Counted from the stretch's first letter, positions 26,648-37,507 are shown. The stretch: 64,000 nt of DNA from an uncultured Desulfomonile sp. (GCA_903952205.1 CAJBEZ010000105.1:151279-215278); one strand, 5' to 3'. Program-made: numbers and translations. The notes: generated by a model not told the origin, from the sequence alone.

Positions 26648-27348
26648 TGCTCAAGATAGAAAGCATTCACACTTTCTATGGGTTGAGCCACATCCTGTTC
26701 GATGTATCCCTTGAAGTGTCAAAAGGGGAGATTGTTTGCATTCTGGGCCGCAATGGCGCAGGAAAAAGCACCACCATGAAGAGTGTAATGGGGCTTGCTC
26801 CTCCGAGACAAGGGAACATAATGTTCAAGAACCGTGACATAACAGGAGTTAAGCCACACCAAATAGCCAGAATGGGTATGGGGTTCGTTCCTGATGACAG
26901 AAGGGTCTTTTTTGATTTGACGGTGGAGGAGAATCTCGAAATATCTGAAAGAGGCGTTGAAAAGCCGAACGCTTGGGACCGGCACAGGGTTTATGAATTC
27001 TTTCAACCTCTTAAACACATACGTTCCCGAAAGGCTGGGTTGCTCAGCGGTGGTGAGCAGCAGATGCTCACGATCGGCAGAGCCTTGGTCACGAACCCGG
27101 ACTTGTTGCTTCTGGATGAGCCCACTGAGGGTTTGGCGCCAATTCTAGTCGGGATGCTTGAGGACCATATTCTGGCATTGAAGGACTCAGGCCTGACTAT
27201 TTTGTTGGCTGAACAGAATCAGAAAACGGCATTAAATTTAAGTGACCGAGGATACATCCTCGACAATGGAGTCATACGGTATCAGGGGAAGATTGAAGAT
27301 CTGCGCCAGAACGAAGAAATTATGAGGCGATACTTGCTTGTGGGGTAG
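26647..27348 (+). CDS. livF: LIV-type ABC transporter ATP-binding protein 2
   Basis: The 233-residue ABC ATPase has Walker A GRNGAGKST, signature LSGGEQQMLTIGRAL and Walker B LLLLDEPTEGLAP. The H-loop carries Gln instead of His (LLAEQNQ), which is typical of LivF. It is the last gene of the operon. No clear intrinsic terminator follows; the inverted IS5 relic begins about 40 bases downstream. Confidence 0.93.
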   Translation: MLKIESIHTFYGLSHILFDVSLEVSKGEIVCILGRNGAGKSTTMKSVMGLAPPRQGNIMFKNRDITGVKPHQIARMGMGFVPDDRRVFFDLTVEENLEISERGVEKPNAWDRHRVYEFFQPLKHIRSRKAGLLSGGEQQMLTIGRALVTNPDLLLLDEPTEGLAPILVGMLEDHILALKDSGLTILLAEQNQKTALNLSDRGYILDNGVIRYQGKIEDLRQNEEIMRRYLLVG

Positions 27349-27389
27349 CCAACAAAAAACTCGCCCGGTTTAGAATAAATTTCTAATAA

Positions 27390-27630
27390 GGGCACCTCTA
27401 AAAATCACTTTTTCAGTCTTTGGATTTCCTAAGATTCCGCAATTCAGGATAATGTGATTAGAATTTTCATCATCACAAGTTTATAAATCATCTTTTTCGG
27501 CCTAATCTTATCCGTTTACGCTGCTAAGGACGCAACTGTCCTAGTGGATACTAGTTGCTGAATAGCCTTTGTGGCGTCACGCTTAACCAATTGGATTAGA
27601 CGCCTCATGTTGTAACTCACATTCCGCGCC
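27390..27630 (-). mobile_element. relic of the same IS5-type element (right copy, inverted)
   Basis: Read on the minus strand, this stretch repeats the end of the left relic. It encodes the transposase C-terminal codons (AACATGAGGCGTCT, then CCAATTGGTTAAGCGTGACG), the stop region and the tail GCCGAAAAAGATG, ending at AGAGGTGCCC, which may be the true terminus. Internal frames are broken. With the left copy it brackets the liv operon in inverted orientation. Confidence 0.7.
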
Positions 27631-27802
27631 CCTGAATGGCATTTTGTGATGATTTTCTCCTACTCCATTTCTCTCTGGCATCTTTTTCACGATCAATCCT
27701 CCGAACATTTAGAGTGCGTTTCCGTCCATAGAATGTGAAGAATTACAGACCCTTAACGCTAGCATGAAAACCCTCCATGTTGCTGAAGCTAAGATGAGGA
27801 TC
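27631..27802. other. intergenic remainder, no feature recognised
   Basis: Between the IS relic and the membrane-protein gene I see no gene and no clear hairpin terminator. Confidence 0.3.
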
Positions 27803-28372
27803 TCAATCGCCGTTGATGTTTGTAGAGTGAATTTTGAGGACATTACTTGAAACTGCAAATTGGCGCTTGAATAGCAGCTCGAAGACCCTGTTCCCGCCCA
27901 TTGCCCTTCCAATCTCCCAGATTGCAAATAATGGTATGAAATTGATAAACATAATCAAGGTATGTGCAAGTATTTGGCCTCCGCCTTTTATCATTACCCC
28001 CTGAAAGGCCCCTGCAATGTCCCAGCTATGAAGGAAGCCTTCTATGGCGTATTCGAGGATGGAGAGAAAAAGGGCCAGGATGCTTATGGCAAAAGCCTTG
28101 TACAAGATTTTGAGGATCAACGGTTTCCCTCCAAATCTCTCGCCCAGGCCTAGAAAATCTCCCAATAGAATTATTTTGGCCAGGACCATAGATTCGAACA
28201 GACCATACCCGAGATGGAAATAGCTAATGTGATACTCGACGAGAATCATCCTCTCGTATATTTTCAATCCACTCAAGATCATCGCTATGTAGACAGTGAG
28301 CAACAAGTATTTCCTTGTTTCGTAATAAAAACGGTTTTTAAGTTCAGTGGTTTTTCCATTCGCTACTTTCAT
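27803..28372 (-). CDS. hypothetical four-helix membrane protein
   Basis: The 189-residue protein has about four predicted membrane segments (around residues 22-42, 58-75, 90-110 and 130-155), with charged ends and several Gly residues near the third segment. AGAGAG lies about nine bases before the ATG. I recognise no catalytic motif or named family. It stands alone on the minus strand. Confidence 0.7.
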   Translation of the reverse strand: MKVANGKTTELKNRFYYETRKYLLLTVYIAMILSGLKIYERMILVEYHISYFHLGYGLFESMVLAKIILLGDFLGLGERFGGKPLILKILYKAFAISILALFLSILEYAIEGFLHSWDIAGAFQGVMIKGGGQILAHTLIMFINFIPLFAIWEIGRAMGGNRVFELLFKRQFAVSSNVLKIHSTNINGD

Positions 28373-28470
28373 CGGTAATACTCTCTTTAGTGAGATCTAT
28401 TGGACAATCCTCCATAAAGATAAGACAATGTTTCGAGAACTTACAGGAAAATGTTTTCAATTATCGGGAT

Positions 28471-28545
28471 CGGAGACAGCGACAAGAGGGAAGAACAAGA
28501 GGGAAGAACAAGAGGGAAGAACAAGAGGGAAGAACGTTGTCTCCG
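28471..28545 (+). repeat. four 13-bp tandem repeats enclosed by an inverted repeat
   Basis: AAGAGGGAAGAAC occurs four times, perfect and head to tail, at 28484-28535. The array is flanked by CGGAGACA (28471-28478) and its reverse complement TGTCTCCG (28538-28545), so it would form the loop of a hairpin. The plus strand of the array is all purine except one C per unit. It lies between two divergent genes. Confidence 0.9.
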
Positions 28546-28648
28546 CAATCATATTGTATTAGAATGACAAATTAACCACCTGGGCGAAGTTATCGGAGAT
28601 ATTCACACAAGAATAGGTATCGAACAATCAGCGGTAGGCGTCATTGTT

Positions 28649-31591
28649 ATGAAAAATGTTTTGTTGGGAAGTTGTTCAATACAGCGTGGCGCTATCCTTC
28701 GGTTCGCCGGCGCAGCTTTGAGATTTGGCGTCGTTCTTTCCGTAATCTTGTCGGGAATGGCGCGGGCGGACGCTGATAGCCACAATCCCGTCTCTGAAGA
28801 GTCAAGTGTTTCCAACATCAAGGTCCTGAAGACTATAATTGTTCCTCACTATTATCCCTATTCGTTTATAGATAACAATGGGAATCCTGATGGTTTCAGC
28901 GTCGATATAGTTAAATCTGTGGCCGAAGTCATGGATCTAAAAGTTCAAATCGAAGTGGGCCCGTGGGAAAAAGCGATAGATGCCCTGGAACGTGGCGCCA
29001 TCGATTTCCTTCCCATGATGGCCTATTCGGCCGAGAGAAGCCGACGATTCGACTTTTCCGTCCCACACACAATTTCTTACGACGCCATATTTGTGAGGAA
29101 GGGGTCAGCATCGATCAAGTCATTCAGTGGCCTAACCGGCAAGACAGTCATCGTCCTGAACAGGGACGCCGCCCATGATTATCTCCTTTCAAGCGGGATG
29201 GCGGACAGAGTTGGAATTATAGTTGTTGAGACAGTTGCGGAAGGTCTTCGCCTCCTTTCATCAGAAACGGCGGACGCATTGATAATGCCGAAACTTGTAG
29301 GGTTGCTTGTTCTGAAACAACTCAACATCACGAATATAGGCGAGTCCCCTGAAGTGATCGACATCTACAGTCGGCCCTTTTGCTTCGCGGTAAAAAAGGG
29401 CGCCAACCATTTACTGGAAAGTCTCAGCCAGGGCCTGTCTATTGTTGAGGCGACCGGGAAGTATAGAAGCGTTTACGCTAAATGGTTCGGGGTGATTGAA
29501 GGACATGCAGTCTCCTGGAAACCGATAATAAGGTATGGCCTTGGGATAGTTGCGGTATTTACTCTTATTGGATTGGCGTTGTTGTTGTGGGTTGTAACGT
29601 TACGAAAACAGGTGGCGCTGAGAACAAAAACTCTGGAAATGGAGATCCTTGAGAGAAATAAGATAGAAAAGGCGCTCAGGGAGAGCGAGAAGAGATTCAG
29701 GGCAATCTTTGACAATGCGGGCGTAGGTATCGACTTGCTTGACGCAGAAGGGAGAATTGCACAAGCGAATCAATCGCTGTTGAATATAGTGGGTTATTCG
29801 TTTGAAGAGTTACGGGAACTCACTTTCCTGGGGATCACCCATCCCGATGACCGGGACATTTCAGAGCGCAGCCTAAAAGCATTAGATGCCGGCGAAAGGA
29901 ATGCGTACCGACTTGAAAAGCGCTACCTGCGAAGGGATGGAAGTCTTGTCTGGTGCGAGCTTTCCACTTCATCAATCCGCGACGCTGATGGAAAGCGCAT
30001 CGGCACAATTGGCGTCATAGAGGATGTCTCCGAGCGAAAGCGGGCGGAGGAGGCTCTCAGAGACAGCGAAGCCCGGCTAAACTCCATTCTGGCCGCCTCG
30101 CCGGTTGGGATCGCCGTGCTAAAGGACAGGAAGCTAACGTGGGTGAATGATGTTGGATTAAAGATGTTTGGTTACGAGAGTAATGTTGAAGTCGTCGGCA
30201 AGAGTACAAATATTTTTTATCCATCGCAGGATGAATATGAACTTGCGGGAAAAAAACTTTACGCCTCTCTCAATGGCAATCAGGTTTCTCAGATTTTTAC
30301 GAAATTTAAAAGAAAAGACGGCTCCTTATTTGACGCTGACATGAGGATGAAGCTCGTCGATACTAACGCTCACGGAAGCCTCGCTGTCGCCATCATAATC
30401 GATATCACCGAACAATTAAAGAACGAGAGAGAAAGAGAATTACTGAGAGCGGAGTTACTCCAGGCTCAGAAAATGGAGGCTATAGGCACGCTGGTTGGTG
30501 GGATAGCGCATGACTTCAACAACATGCTGCAAGTCATCCTTGGATATTCACAGATGCTGTTGGAGGAAAAGAGCCCGGATCACCCTGATTATGAAGACCT
30601 GCGGGAAATAGTCAGAGCTTCGGAACAGGAAGCAGAACTGGTAAGACGTTTGCTCATATTCGCCAAAAAAACTCCAACGGAAAAAGTTACAACGGAACTG
30701 AATTCTCAGGTTAAAGGCATGACCAGCCTGCTATCCAGAACTTTTCCGAAAATGATCGACATTAAGCTGGATCTTGCCGATGGGCTCAATATGATCATGG
30801 CTGACCCTGTCCAGATTGATCAGGTGATTATGAATCTCACGATTAACGCTCAGGAATCCATGCCCAAAGGGGGCCAGCTAGGGATCAAAACAAGAAATGT
30901 GACACTGGACGATGAATACGTCTGCTATAAACCTGGCTTGAAATCCGGAAAATACGTCATGCTATCAATCTCGGACACTGGGCTAGGAATGAACCAGCAA
31001 ACTCTCTCAAGAATATTTGAACCATTCTTCTCGACAAAAGAGAGAGACTCAACAAGGGGAACAGGTTTGGGCCTTTCAGTCGTACAGGGGATAGTGGAAC
31101 AGCACGGGGGGCACATAATCTGCGAAAGCGAGCCGGAAAAGGGTTCCGAGTTCAGAATTTACTTTCCGGCCATTGAATTTGCCAAAAAGACCGAAGAATT
31201 GGTGAAAAAGTCACCAAACCCGACAGGCACAGGGACTATTTTGCTGGTTGAAGACGAACCGTTGGTCGTTGAGTTCGGGAAAAGGATCCTGTCTGGCGCA
31301 GGATACAATGTGATTGTAGGTAGTAACGGACGCGAAGCCCTGGATATCTACCAGAACAGAAAGGATGAAATAGCCCTGGTTGTTCTCGATCTTATGATGC
31401 CGGAAATGAGTGGTAGGGACTGTCTCAAGGAATTGGTCAAGCTTGATCCTTTAGTGAAAGTGATTATTGCAACCGGTTTTTCGATTGATGCGTCGGTTGA
31501 GGAGGAAATAAATCCCTTTATAAAAGGTATTGTAAAAAAACCGTTCAGGATATCCGAGTTCGTATGGGCGATCCATGATGCGCTCTCTTAG
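28649..31591 (+). CDS. hybrid histidine kinase with periplasmic amino-acid-binding-type sensor
   Basis: The 980-residue protein has a signal segment (to about residue 42), a SBP_bac_3/PBPb sensor domain at about 58-280 (YPYSFIDNNGNPDGFSVDI), one membrane segment at about 293-315, two PAS domains (345-465 and 470-595), HisKA with H621 (GGIAHDFNNML), HATPase_c (about 710-840) and a C-terminal receiver with D914 (VLDLMMPEMSG). The solute-binding domain is fused directly to the kinase, as in BvgS/EvgS, so a periplasmic small molecule should control it. The receiver resembles those of NtrB-like hybrid kinases; the output partner is not nearby. Confidence 0.92.
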   Translation: MKNVLLGSCSIQRGAILRFAGAALRFGVVLSVILSGMARADADSHNPVSEESSVSNIKVLKTIIVPHYYPYSFIDNNGNPDGFSVDIVKSVAEVMDLKVQIEVGPWEKAIDALERGAIDFLPMMAYSAERSRRFDFSVPHTISYDAIFVRKGSASIKSFSGLTGKTVIVLNRDAAHDYLLSSGMADRVGIIVVETVAEGLRLLSSETADALIMPKLVGLLVLKQLNITNIGESPEVIDIYSRPFCFAVKKGANHLLESLSQGLSIVEATGKYRSVYAKWFGVIEGHAVSWKPIIRYGLGIVAVFTLIGLALLLWVVTLRKQVALRTKTLEMEILERNKIEKALRESEKRFRAIFDNAGVGIDLLDAEGRIAQANQSLLNIVGYSFEELRELTFLGITHPDDRDISERSLKALDAGERNAYRLEKRYLRRDGSLVWCELSTSSIRDADGKRIGTIGVIEDVSERKRAEEALRDSEARLNSILAASPVGIAVLKDRKLTWVNDVGLKMFGYESNVEVVGKSTNIFYPSQDEYELAGKKLYASLNGNQVSQIFTKFKRKDGSLFDADMRMKLVDTNAHGSLAVAIIIDITEQLKNERERELLRAELLQAQKMEAIGTLVGGIAHDFNNMLQVILGYSQMLLEEKSPDHPDYEDLREIVRASEQEAELVRRLLIFAKKTPTEKVTTELNSQVKGMTSLLSRTFPKMIDIKLDLADGLNMIMADPVQIDQVIMNLTINAQESMPKGGQLGIKTRNVTLDDEYVCYKPGLKSGKYVMLSISDTGLGMNQQTLSRIFEPFFSTKERDSTRGTGLGLSVVQGIVEQHGGHIICESEPEKGSEFRIYFPAIEFAKKTEELVKKSPNPTGTGTILLVEDEPLVVEFGKRILSGAGYNVIVGSNGREALDIYQNRKDEIALVVLDLMMPEMSGRDCLKELVKLDPLVKVIIATGFSIDASVEEEINPFIKGIVKKPFRISEFVWAIHDALS

Positions 31592-31744
31592 CAAGCTCAG
31601 GCTGATTGCAACCAAAACATATATTTTTAGCGCCCATTTAAGAGTTTCTTTATTCCCGTCATTCTTGTATCCTGTTAGTCAATCACAAGTGTATATTTCA
31701 TGAACCTTGTCCGCCATCGGACCTTGCAAACGGAGCCTGATTAA

Positions 31745-34483
31745 ATGCAACCCGAGGAAAAATCAAGACAACAGCTCATGGAAGAACTCGATAAGATGAA
31801 ACGGAAGCTGGTTGAACTCGACTCTTCCTGTATTCGTCCATTCGATTCCGCGAAGGGGAGGCAAGAGGAACTCTTCAAATATACCCAAATAATTGAGAGA
31901 TCTGGTGAAGCGATACTCGTCTTTCAGGACGGATACGTAAAATTCGCCGGGGGGGCTTGCCTGAATGTTACTGGAAGCTCACCGGAGGATTGGTTGGCTT
32001 CGGGAAGTATGGTGGAGCGTATCCACCCTGCTGATCTAGAAGCGTTTGAGGAATTCCAGTCAAGCTGGATGCAGCGAGAATCGAGGGAACATCGGCGTGA
32101 CTTCCGGATTATATGTGGAAATAATAACATCAGGTGGGTCAGTATAGATTTATCAGTGATCACATGGGAAGGCCATGCGGCGTGTTTGTTTTTGCTGACC
32201 GGCGCATCTGATCGGAAGAATCTTGAAGAATCGCTGACTAGGTGTGAGTCGGATCTGAAAGACCTGAATGATCTCTTTGTGAGTCAAAACGAGCAGGTAG
32301 TAGCGGTAAACGGCATTGTGGCCGAACTCAGCCGAGCTGATACCCAGGAGCAATGTTGCGCAACCCTGGTCTCACTTCTGTCTGGCGATCTTGGTTTTGA
32401 AAAGGTGATTGTGGCGGTCAGGAAAGATGAAATCATCTTTGGAAACATAGACATGGTCGGTCTTTGCATGTCGCTGGATGAGATAGGCGATTGCCTGAAA
32501 CAGGATGAGGCCTGCAGGCACGTCTTGCAGAGCGGGCGGCTTCTGTTGAAAAGTGATTTCCATGACTGCGGTGTTTGTTGCTGGGACGACATTTTCTCAA
32601 GTTGGACTATTTACCCGGTGAAAGGGCGATCAGAGATTCTTGGTGTTGCTATAGTTTGTTCCTCGGAAACAGAGAACAGGGACACTGTCGGGCTAGTTCT
32701 AAATCAGGCGGGAGTGCTCCTGGACACTCTGGGGTTGGCGGATTCGTTGGCTAAGACAAATGAGGAGCTTAAACGGTCGGCCAACGAACTTGAGGAAGCC
32801 AAGAGGTCGGCTGAGAGGGCAAATCAATCCAAGAGCCAGTTTCTTGCAAACATGAGCCATGAAATCCGTACCCCAATGAATGGGATAATCGGAATGACCG
32901 AATTGGCTCTAGGCACTGAACTTAACGGAGAGCAAAAAGAATACCTTGAAGCTGTAAAGATTTCTGCCGACGCTCTTCTCTCGCTGATCAACGATATTCT
33001 TGATTTTTCAAAGATGGAGGCTGGGAAGTTTGAGCTCATGTCCACGGATTTTAGTCTAAGAGACTGCCTTGGTAACAGTATGAGCACGCTTGCGACTCAA
33101 GCGCACGCCAAGAAACTGGAACTGGCCTTTCAGGTATTGCCTGAAACCCCGGACAACCTTACCGGAGACCCTGGGAGATTGAGGCAGATTCTCGTCAATC
33201 TCATCGGTAATGCAATTAAATTCACGGAAAAGGGAGAGGTGGTAACTCGCGTTGAGCCCAGAGTTGAGACGGAAAGTTCTATTGAGTTGCACTTTACGGT
33301 GACGGATACCGGTATTGGTATTCCCAAGAGCCAACTGGGAAAGGTTTTCAGGGCGTTCGAGCAGGTTGACTCTTCCAATACGAGACAATATGGGGGAACA
33401 GGCCTGGGGCTCACCATATCATCTCAACTTGTGGAATTGATGGAAGGCAAGATCTGGGCAGAGAGCGAGCCCGGCGTGGGAAGCGTTTTCCATTTTACAG
33501 CGCGGTTTGGTTTGGGTTCCCAGCCTGTCCGCAGGGTTATCCCCAGGGAGAGATCATTGCTTGATCACGTAAGTGTGCTCATAGTAGATGACAATGCCAC
33601 CAACAGAACAATACTGCAAGAAACTGTGCGCTCCTGGGGTATGCTGCCGACAGCCGTCTCTGACAGCGAAGAAGCGATGACGGTAATAAGCCGGGCTTGC
33701 AGTTCCGGGCGGCCTTTTTCTCTTGCTCTTGTTGATTTTATGATGCCTGGCATGAATGGTTTTGAACTTGCGGAAGTTCTAAGCAAGTCGCAAGGTCAAA
33801 ACATTGAAAAAATAATCATGTTGACATCGGGCGGTCAGAGAGGTGATGCGGCGAAATGCCAGGAACTAGGGATTTCGGCGTACCTCATGAAACCGATCAA
33901 GCAGTCTGATCTCAAGGACGCGATCCTTATGACAATGCAAAAAACGTCAGGGGATCAAAGTCGTTCGCCCTTGATAACCCGTCACTCCGTGAGAGAAGCG
34001 AGGATGCGAATCAGTATTCTGCTCGCGGAAGACAACCCAGTGAATCAAATGCTTGCGGTAAAGGTCCTTGAAAAAATGGGCCACACCATATCTGTGGCTG
34101 GGAACGGCCTGCAGGCGCTGGATCTTCTTGAAAAAGGCCATTTCCAGGTCATACTTATGGATGTTCAAATGCCGGAGATGGACGGGTTTGAAACCACAAG
34201 GGCCATCAGGGAAAGGGAAAAACTCACCGGCGGCCACATTCCAATAATAGCCATGACTGCGCATGCCATGATGGGAGACAGGGAGAGGTGCCTGGAAGCG
34301 GGGATGGATGATTACATTTCCAAACCAATCAATAGAAACGAACTATTAGAGTGTATAGAGAAACTGGTCGGAGAGAACGACCTTTGCCATCGGAATTCTG
34401 TTCCATGTTCACCGACGGCAAATGCTACCAATGACGCTAGAATCGGCAGAATGGACAACTCGACAGCGGATCTTTTGAGATAA
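31745..34483 (+). CDS. soluble hybrid histidine kinase with PAS, GAF-like region and two receivers
   Basis: The 912-residue protein has no membrane segment. Order: N-terminal coiled coil (residues 5-25), PAS (about 45-155), a GAF-like domain (about 185-330, with several Cys at 205, 206, 241, 249, 257, 275, 278 and 279), coiled coil, HisKA with H372 (MSHEIRTP), HATPase_c (about 470-590), receiver 1 with D664 and receiver 2 with D806 ([11 protein letters not shown]). No Hpt domain is present, so a separate phosphotransfer protein is needed. The Cys-rich GAF-like region could sense redox or a metal; that is inference. Confidence 0.92.
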   Translation: MQPEEKSRQQLMEELDKMKRKLVELDSSCIRPFDSAKGRQEELFKYTQIIERSGEAILVFQDGYVKFAGGACLNVTGSSPEDWLASGSMVERIHPADLEAFEEFQSSWMQRESREHRRDFRIICGNNNIRWVSIDLSVITWEGHAACLFLLTGASDRKNLEESLTRCESDLKDLNDLFVSQNEQVVAVNGIVAELSRADTQEQCCATLVSLLSGDLGFEKVIVAVRKDEIIFGNIDMVGLCMSLDEIGDCLKQDEACRHVLQSGRLLLKSDFHDCGVCCWDDIFSSWTIYPVKGRSEILGVAIVCSSETENRDTVGLVLNQAGVLLDTLGLADSLAKTNEELKRSANELEEAKRSAERANQSKSQFLANMSHEIRTPMNGIIGMTELALGTELNGEQKEYLEAVKISADALLSLINDILDFSKMEAGKFELMSTDFSLRDCLGNSMSTLATQAHAKKLELAFQVLPETPDNLTGDPGRLRQILVNLIGNAIKFTEKGEVVTRVEPRVETESSIELHFTVTDTGIGIPKSQLGKVFRAFEQVDSSNTRQYGGTGLGLTISSQLVELMEGKIWAESEPGVGSVFHFTARFGLGSQPVRRVIPRERSLLDHVSVLIVDDNATNRTILQETVRSWGMLPTAVSDSEEAMTVISRACSSGRPFSLALVDFMMPGMNGFELAEVLSKSQGQNIEKIIMLTSGGQRGDAAKCQELGISAYLMKPIKQSDLKDAILMTMQKTSGDQSRSPLITRHSVREARMRISILLAEDNPVNQMLAVKVLEKMGHTISVAGNGLQALDLLEKGHFQVILMDVQMPEMDGFETTRAIREREKLTGGHIPIIAMTAHAMMGDRERCLEAGMDDYISKPINRNELLECIEKLVGENDLCHRNSVPCSPTANATNDARIGRMDNSTADLLR

Positions 34484-34653
34484 TGGCCGAATAGAGCTAT
34501 TTTTTCACTGCAGAGCCCCATCCATGACGCCGAAAGATTGCCGTGGGCTAATGGAGAATGGACCTTTAAGGTTGAAGAGGATATGACTGATCTTTTGGCG
34601 CCGCAGATGTTGATTAGGAATCAATCGGGGATTTTTCCCTGAGGAGATACCCA

Positions 34654-36657
34654 ATGATTTTGGATAGTTCAGTTCTACAGGGATATCTTGACAAACTCCA
34701 AAGAGGCGACGAGGAGTCGCGAGTTGAGATTTACAGGGAAATCGGGGCGCTTGGATTTCCATGGGATATCGATCTCGTGACAACAGGCCTTTCTGACCAG
34801 AGTCCCAGGGTAAGGACGGTAGTTTGTGAGACATTGACGCACAATGCGGACTCCCTGGTGGTTGAGATCCTGCTGGAATGTCTAAGGAATGAGGATCCCG
34901 GCATTCGTTCACGTTCAATGACCATACTTGCAGAATTGGGAACAGCCCCATTGTCGCAGGTCGAGTGTTATCTGAACGACAGTGACCCGGATGTTCGTAT
35001 TTTAGCAGCCGGAGTATTGGGCCAGATGGGTCTTAAACAGTCATTTGACGCCCTTGCAAAGGCTATGAAGACTGATGAGGATAACCTGCGTTATGCGACG
35101 GCGGAGGCCCTCGGAAAAATCGGAGAAAAAAAGGCCATCCCAATCCTTATCGACGCCCTGGATGACCAGTGGGTGAGATACCCGTCTATCGAGTCTTTGG
35201 GGCTGCTCAACGCCACAGAAGCCATTCCCAGTCTGTTGAAACTTTATGAAGAAGATGAGTGGGTTAGGTTGGCTGTAATCGAAGCGATAGGCAAAATAGG
35301 TTCCATTGACCATATTGACTTTATTATAGACCAGATGGATGAGAAAGATGAATTAATACTTCATGCCTGTTTTACTGCCCTTGCCAGGATCGAACAACGG
35401 ACACCCTGCGGCGCATTGGATCGGCTGCGGAAAAGCGGGATGGACATTGACGGAATAATAATTTCAGGGCTTGGCGTCCATGATCCGGAAATAAGGAAAT
35501 TGGCCATCTGGACACTGGGCCTCATTGGTAATGAACATCACATATCTTTGATCGTGCCTCAACTGGAAGACTTTGAGGAAGATATCCGTAATGCGGGGCG
35601 TCGGGCGCTGTTTAGCATTGGTTCGAGGCACCTGGACGCTTTGGTGAAACATCTGGATGGAAGCGAAGATGAATCCTTACGAAAGGAACTCATCGAAATT
35701 CTTGGCAGGATCGGAGACAACGAGGCTATCCCTGCAATTGTCAAGGCGCTTGAGCGAAGTAATGATTCACTGCGTGAAACGGCGGCCAGGACGCTCGGAT
35801 TGTTCAGGGACCGGTCCGTCATAGATAGCCTTATAAACCATCTGGACGACCTTAGCGGCCCCGTGAGAAGCGCATGCGCATCCTCTCTGGGAGGGCTTAG
35901 GGCAGTGAAGGCGACCCGGAAATTGTTGGAGGTTCTGGAAGACTCCTTCGCCCAGGCTAGAGAGTCGGCTTCAGAGGCATTGGGGAGGATTGGCACCACC
36001 GAAGCCATAAAACATGTAGCCCTGCTGCTTAAACATGAGAGAGCGGAAGTTAGGCAGGCGGCTGTTCAGTGCCTCGGTCTGATACTGGACAAAAGAGTAG
36101 ACACTTACCTCATAGACGCACTTGGCAACTCTGATCGTGGAGTTCGCCGCTTCGCAGCGGACATGCTGGGGAAGCGTAAGGCGGTTGGGGCGCTCAGACC
36201 GTTAATGATATCCCTGATGGATGAAGACTGGCAGGTCAGAAGATGCGCCGCATACGCGCTTGGAAGCATTAATGATTCCCGTTGTGTCGACGCTCTTATC
36301 GATTCTCTTAACGATGAAAACATCTGGGTTAGATACGCCTCAGCCATATCGCTGGGGCGGATGGGATCGAAAAAGGCCGTATCAGCGCTCATCAGGTCAT
36401 TGCGAGAGGACAGTGGACCGGTAAGGATAGCGGCCATTGAAGCCCTGTACATGATCAGAGTCCCTGAACTGCTGTTGCTGCTGATTCCCCTGGTCGAGGA
36501 CCTTGATGATGATATGCGTACAGTAGTCGCCGAAACCCTGGGGCGTATCGAGGACGGCCAAGCTGTTAAGGCGTTGGAAAAAATGACTTCAGACCACAAC
36601 CTCAAGGTGCGCCGGTCGGCTATCAGGTCCCTGGGCTGGAACGCTCCAATGGAATAA
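34654..36657 (+). CDS. HEAT-repeat scaffold protein at the head of the chemosensory operon
   Basis: The 667-residue protein is almost wholly HEAT/PBS-lyase-like repeats of about 31 residues, roughly twenty of them, with the recurring pattern D..VR..AA.ALG.IG....A...L...L. No catalytic motif or membrane segment is present. A good Shine-Dalgarno (TGAGGAG) precedes the ATG. Its stop lies seven bases before the cheR start, so it belongs to the che operon. Such solenoids are protein-binding platforms; here it may tether chemosensory proteins or link the array to its target. Confidence 0.9.
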   Translation: MILDSSVLQGYLDKLQRGDEESRVEIYREIGALGFPWDIDLVTTGLSDQSPRVRTVVCETLTHNADSLVVEILLECLRNEDPGIRSRSMTILAELGTAPLSQVECYLNDSDPDVRILAAGVLGQMGLKQSFDALAKAMKTDEDNLRYATAEALGKIGEKKAIPILIDALDDQWVRYPSIESLGLLNATEAIPSLLKLYEEDEWVRLAVIEAIGKIGSIDHIDFIIDQMDEKDELILHACFTALARIEQRTPCGALDRLRKSGMDIDGIIISGLGVHDPEIRKLAIWTLGLIGNEHHISLIVPQLEDFEEDIRNAGRRALFSIGSRHLDALVKHLDGSEDESLRKELIEILGRIGDNEAIPAIVKALERSNDSLRETAARTLGLFRDRSVIDSLINHLDDLSGPVRSACASSLGGLRAVKATRKLLEVLEDSFAQARESASEALGRIGTTEAIKHVALLLKHERAEVRQAAVQCLGLILDKRVDTYLIDALGNSDRGVRRFAADMLGKRKAVGALRPLMISLMDEDWQVRRCAAYALGSINDSRCVDALIDSLNDENIWVRYASAISLGRMGSKKAVSALIRSLREDSGPVRIAAIEALYMIRVPELLLLLIPLVEDLDDDMRTVVAETLGRIEDGQAVKALEKMTSDHNLKVRRSAIRSLGWNAPME

Positions 36658-36664
36658 CTTTGTC

Positions 36665-37507
36665 ATGGACCTGTCACACGAAGATTTTGAGAGTATGAGG
36701 ACGATCATTAAGGATCGCAGTGGCATATTTCTTGGCGACACAAAGATTAATCTTTTAGGTTCAAAGCTTGTTCAGCGCATGAAAGAAACGAACTCTGGAT
36801 CGGTCAAAGATTACTATTACTATCTCAAATATGATGGCAAAGGTTCGGCGGAACTTGATATTCTAATTGAATCGGTGGCCATAGGTGAAACGTTTTTCTT
36901 TAGGCATACTGAACAATTGGCTGACTTCTCCGAGCGGGTTGCCCCGGAAATTGTGAGTCGGCGAAAAATGGCGTCAAACGTCTCAATATGGAGCGCAGGT
37001 TGCTCAACTGGAGAGGAAGCTTATACATTGGCCATATTGCTACTGGAAAGTGACTCCAAAATTCGGCCGTCTTCGATCAACATACTGGCTTCCGATATTA
37101 ACGCTTCGGCGTTGCAATCAGCTAGAGATGGCATTTATGACAATTACAGTGTGAGAAATGTCCCCTCCAGTTTGCTGGAAAAATATTTTGACAGGAAAGC
37201 CAGGGACAGGTTCATGCTCAAACCAGAGATAAAATCGCTGGTAAGGTTCGCTTCCATAAATCTTATGGATCATCGTTCCACCGGGCGTGTGAGGAGCATG
37301 GACTGCATATTCTGCCGAAATGTAATGATATATTTTGATGACAGGGATAAGAGTCGGTGCGCCGAGCATCTCTATGAATCACTGAGCGCTGACGGCTATC
37401 TGTTTCTGGGATATTCAGAGAGTTTAGGGAGGATATCCAACCTTTTTGAGCCAATGAAGCTCAAGGAGACTATAGTGTACAGGAAAGCCGGTTATCGGGT
37501 TGAATAA
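36665..37507 (+). CDS. cheR: chemoreceptor glutamate methyltransferase CheR
   Basis: The 280-residue protein has the CheR N-terminal helical domain (residues 1-75) and a SAM-binding methyltransferase domain. Motifs: VAIGETFFFRHTEQ, SIWSAGCSTGEEAYTLAI, LASDINASAL, DCIFCRNVMIYFD, and a C-terminal GYLFLGYSESL. It methylates Glu residues on the MCP using S-adenosylmethionine and is opposed by CheB encoded downstream. Confidence 0.95.
   Translation: MDLSHEDFESMRTIIKDRSGIFLGDTKINLLGSKLVQRMKETNSGSVKDYYYYLKYDGKGSAELDILIESVAIGETFFFRHTEQLADFSERVAPEIVSRRKMASNVSIWSAGCSTGEEAYTLAILLLESDSKIRPSSINILASDINASALQSARDGIYDNYSVRNVPSSLLEKYFDRKARDRFMLKPEIKSLVRFASINLMDHRSTGRVRSMDCIFCRNVMIYFDDRDKSRCAEHLYESLSADGYLFLGYSESLGRISNLFEPMKLKETIVYRKAGYRVE

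Noticed and set aside
28484..28535. Possible CRISPR array
   Set aside because: The 13-bp units abut without spacers and are too short. No cas gene is nearby.
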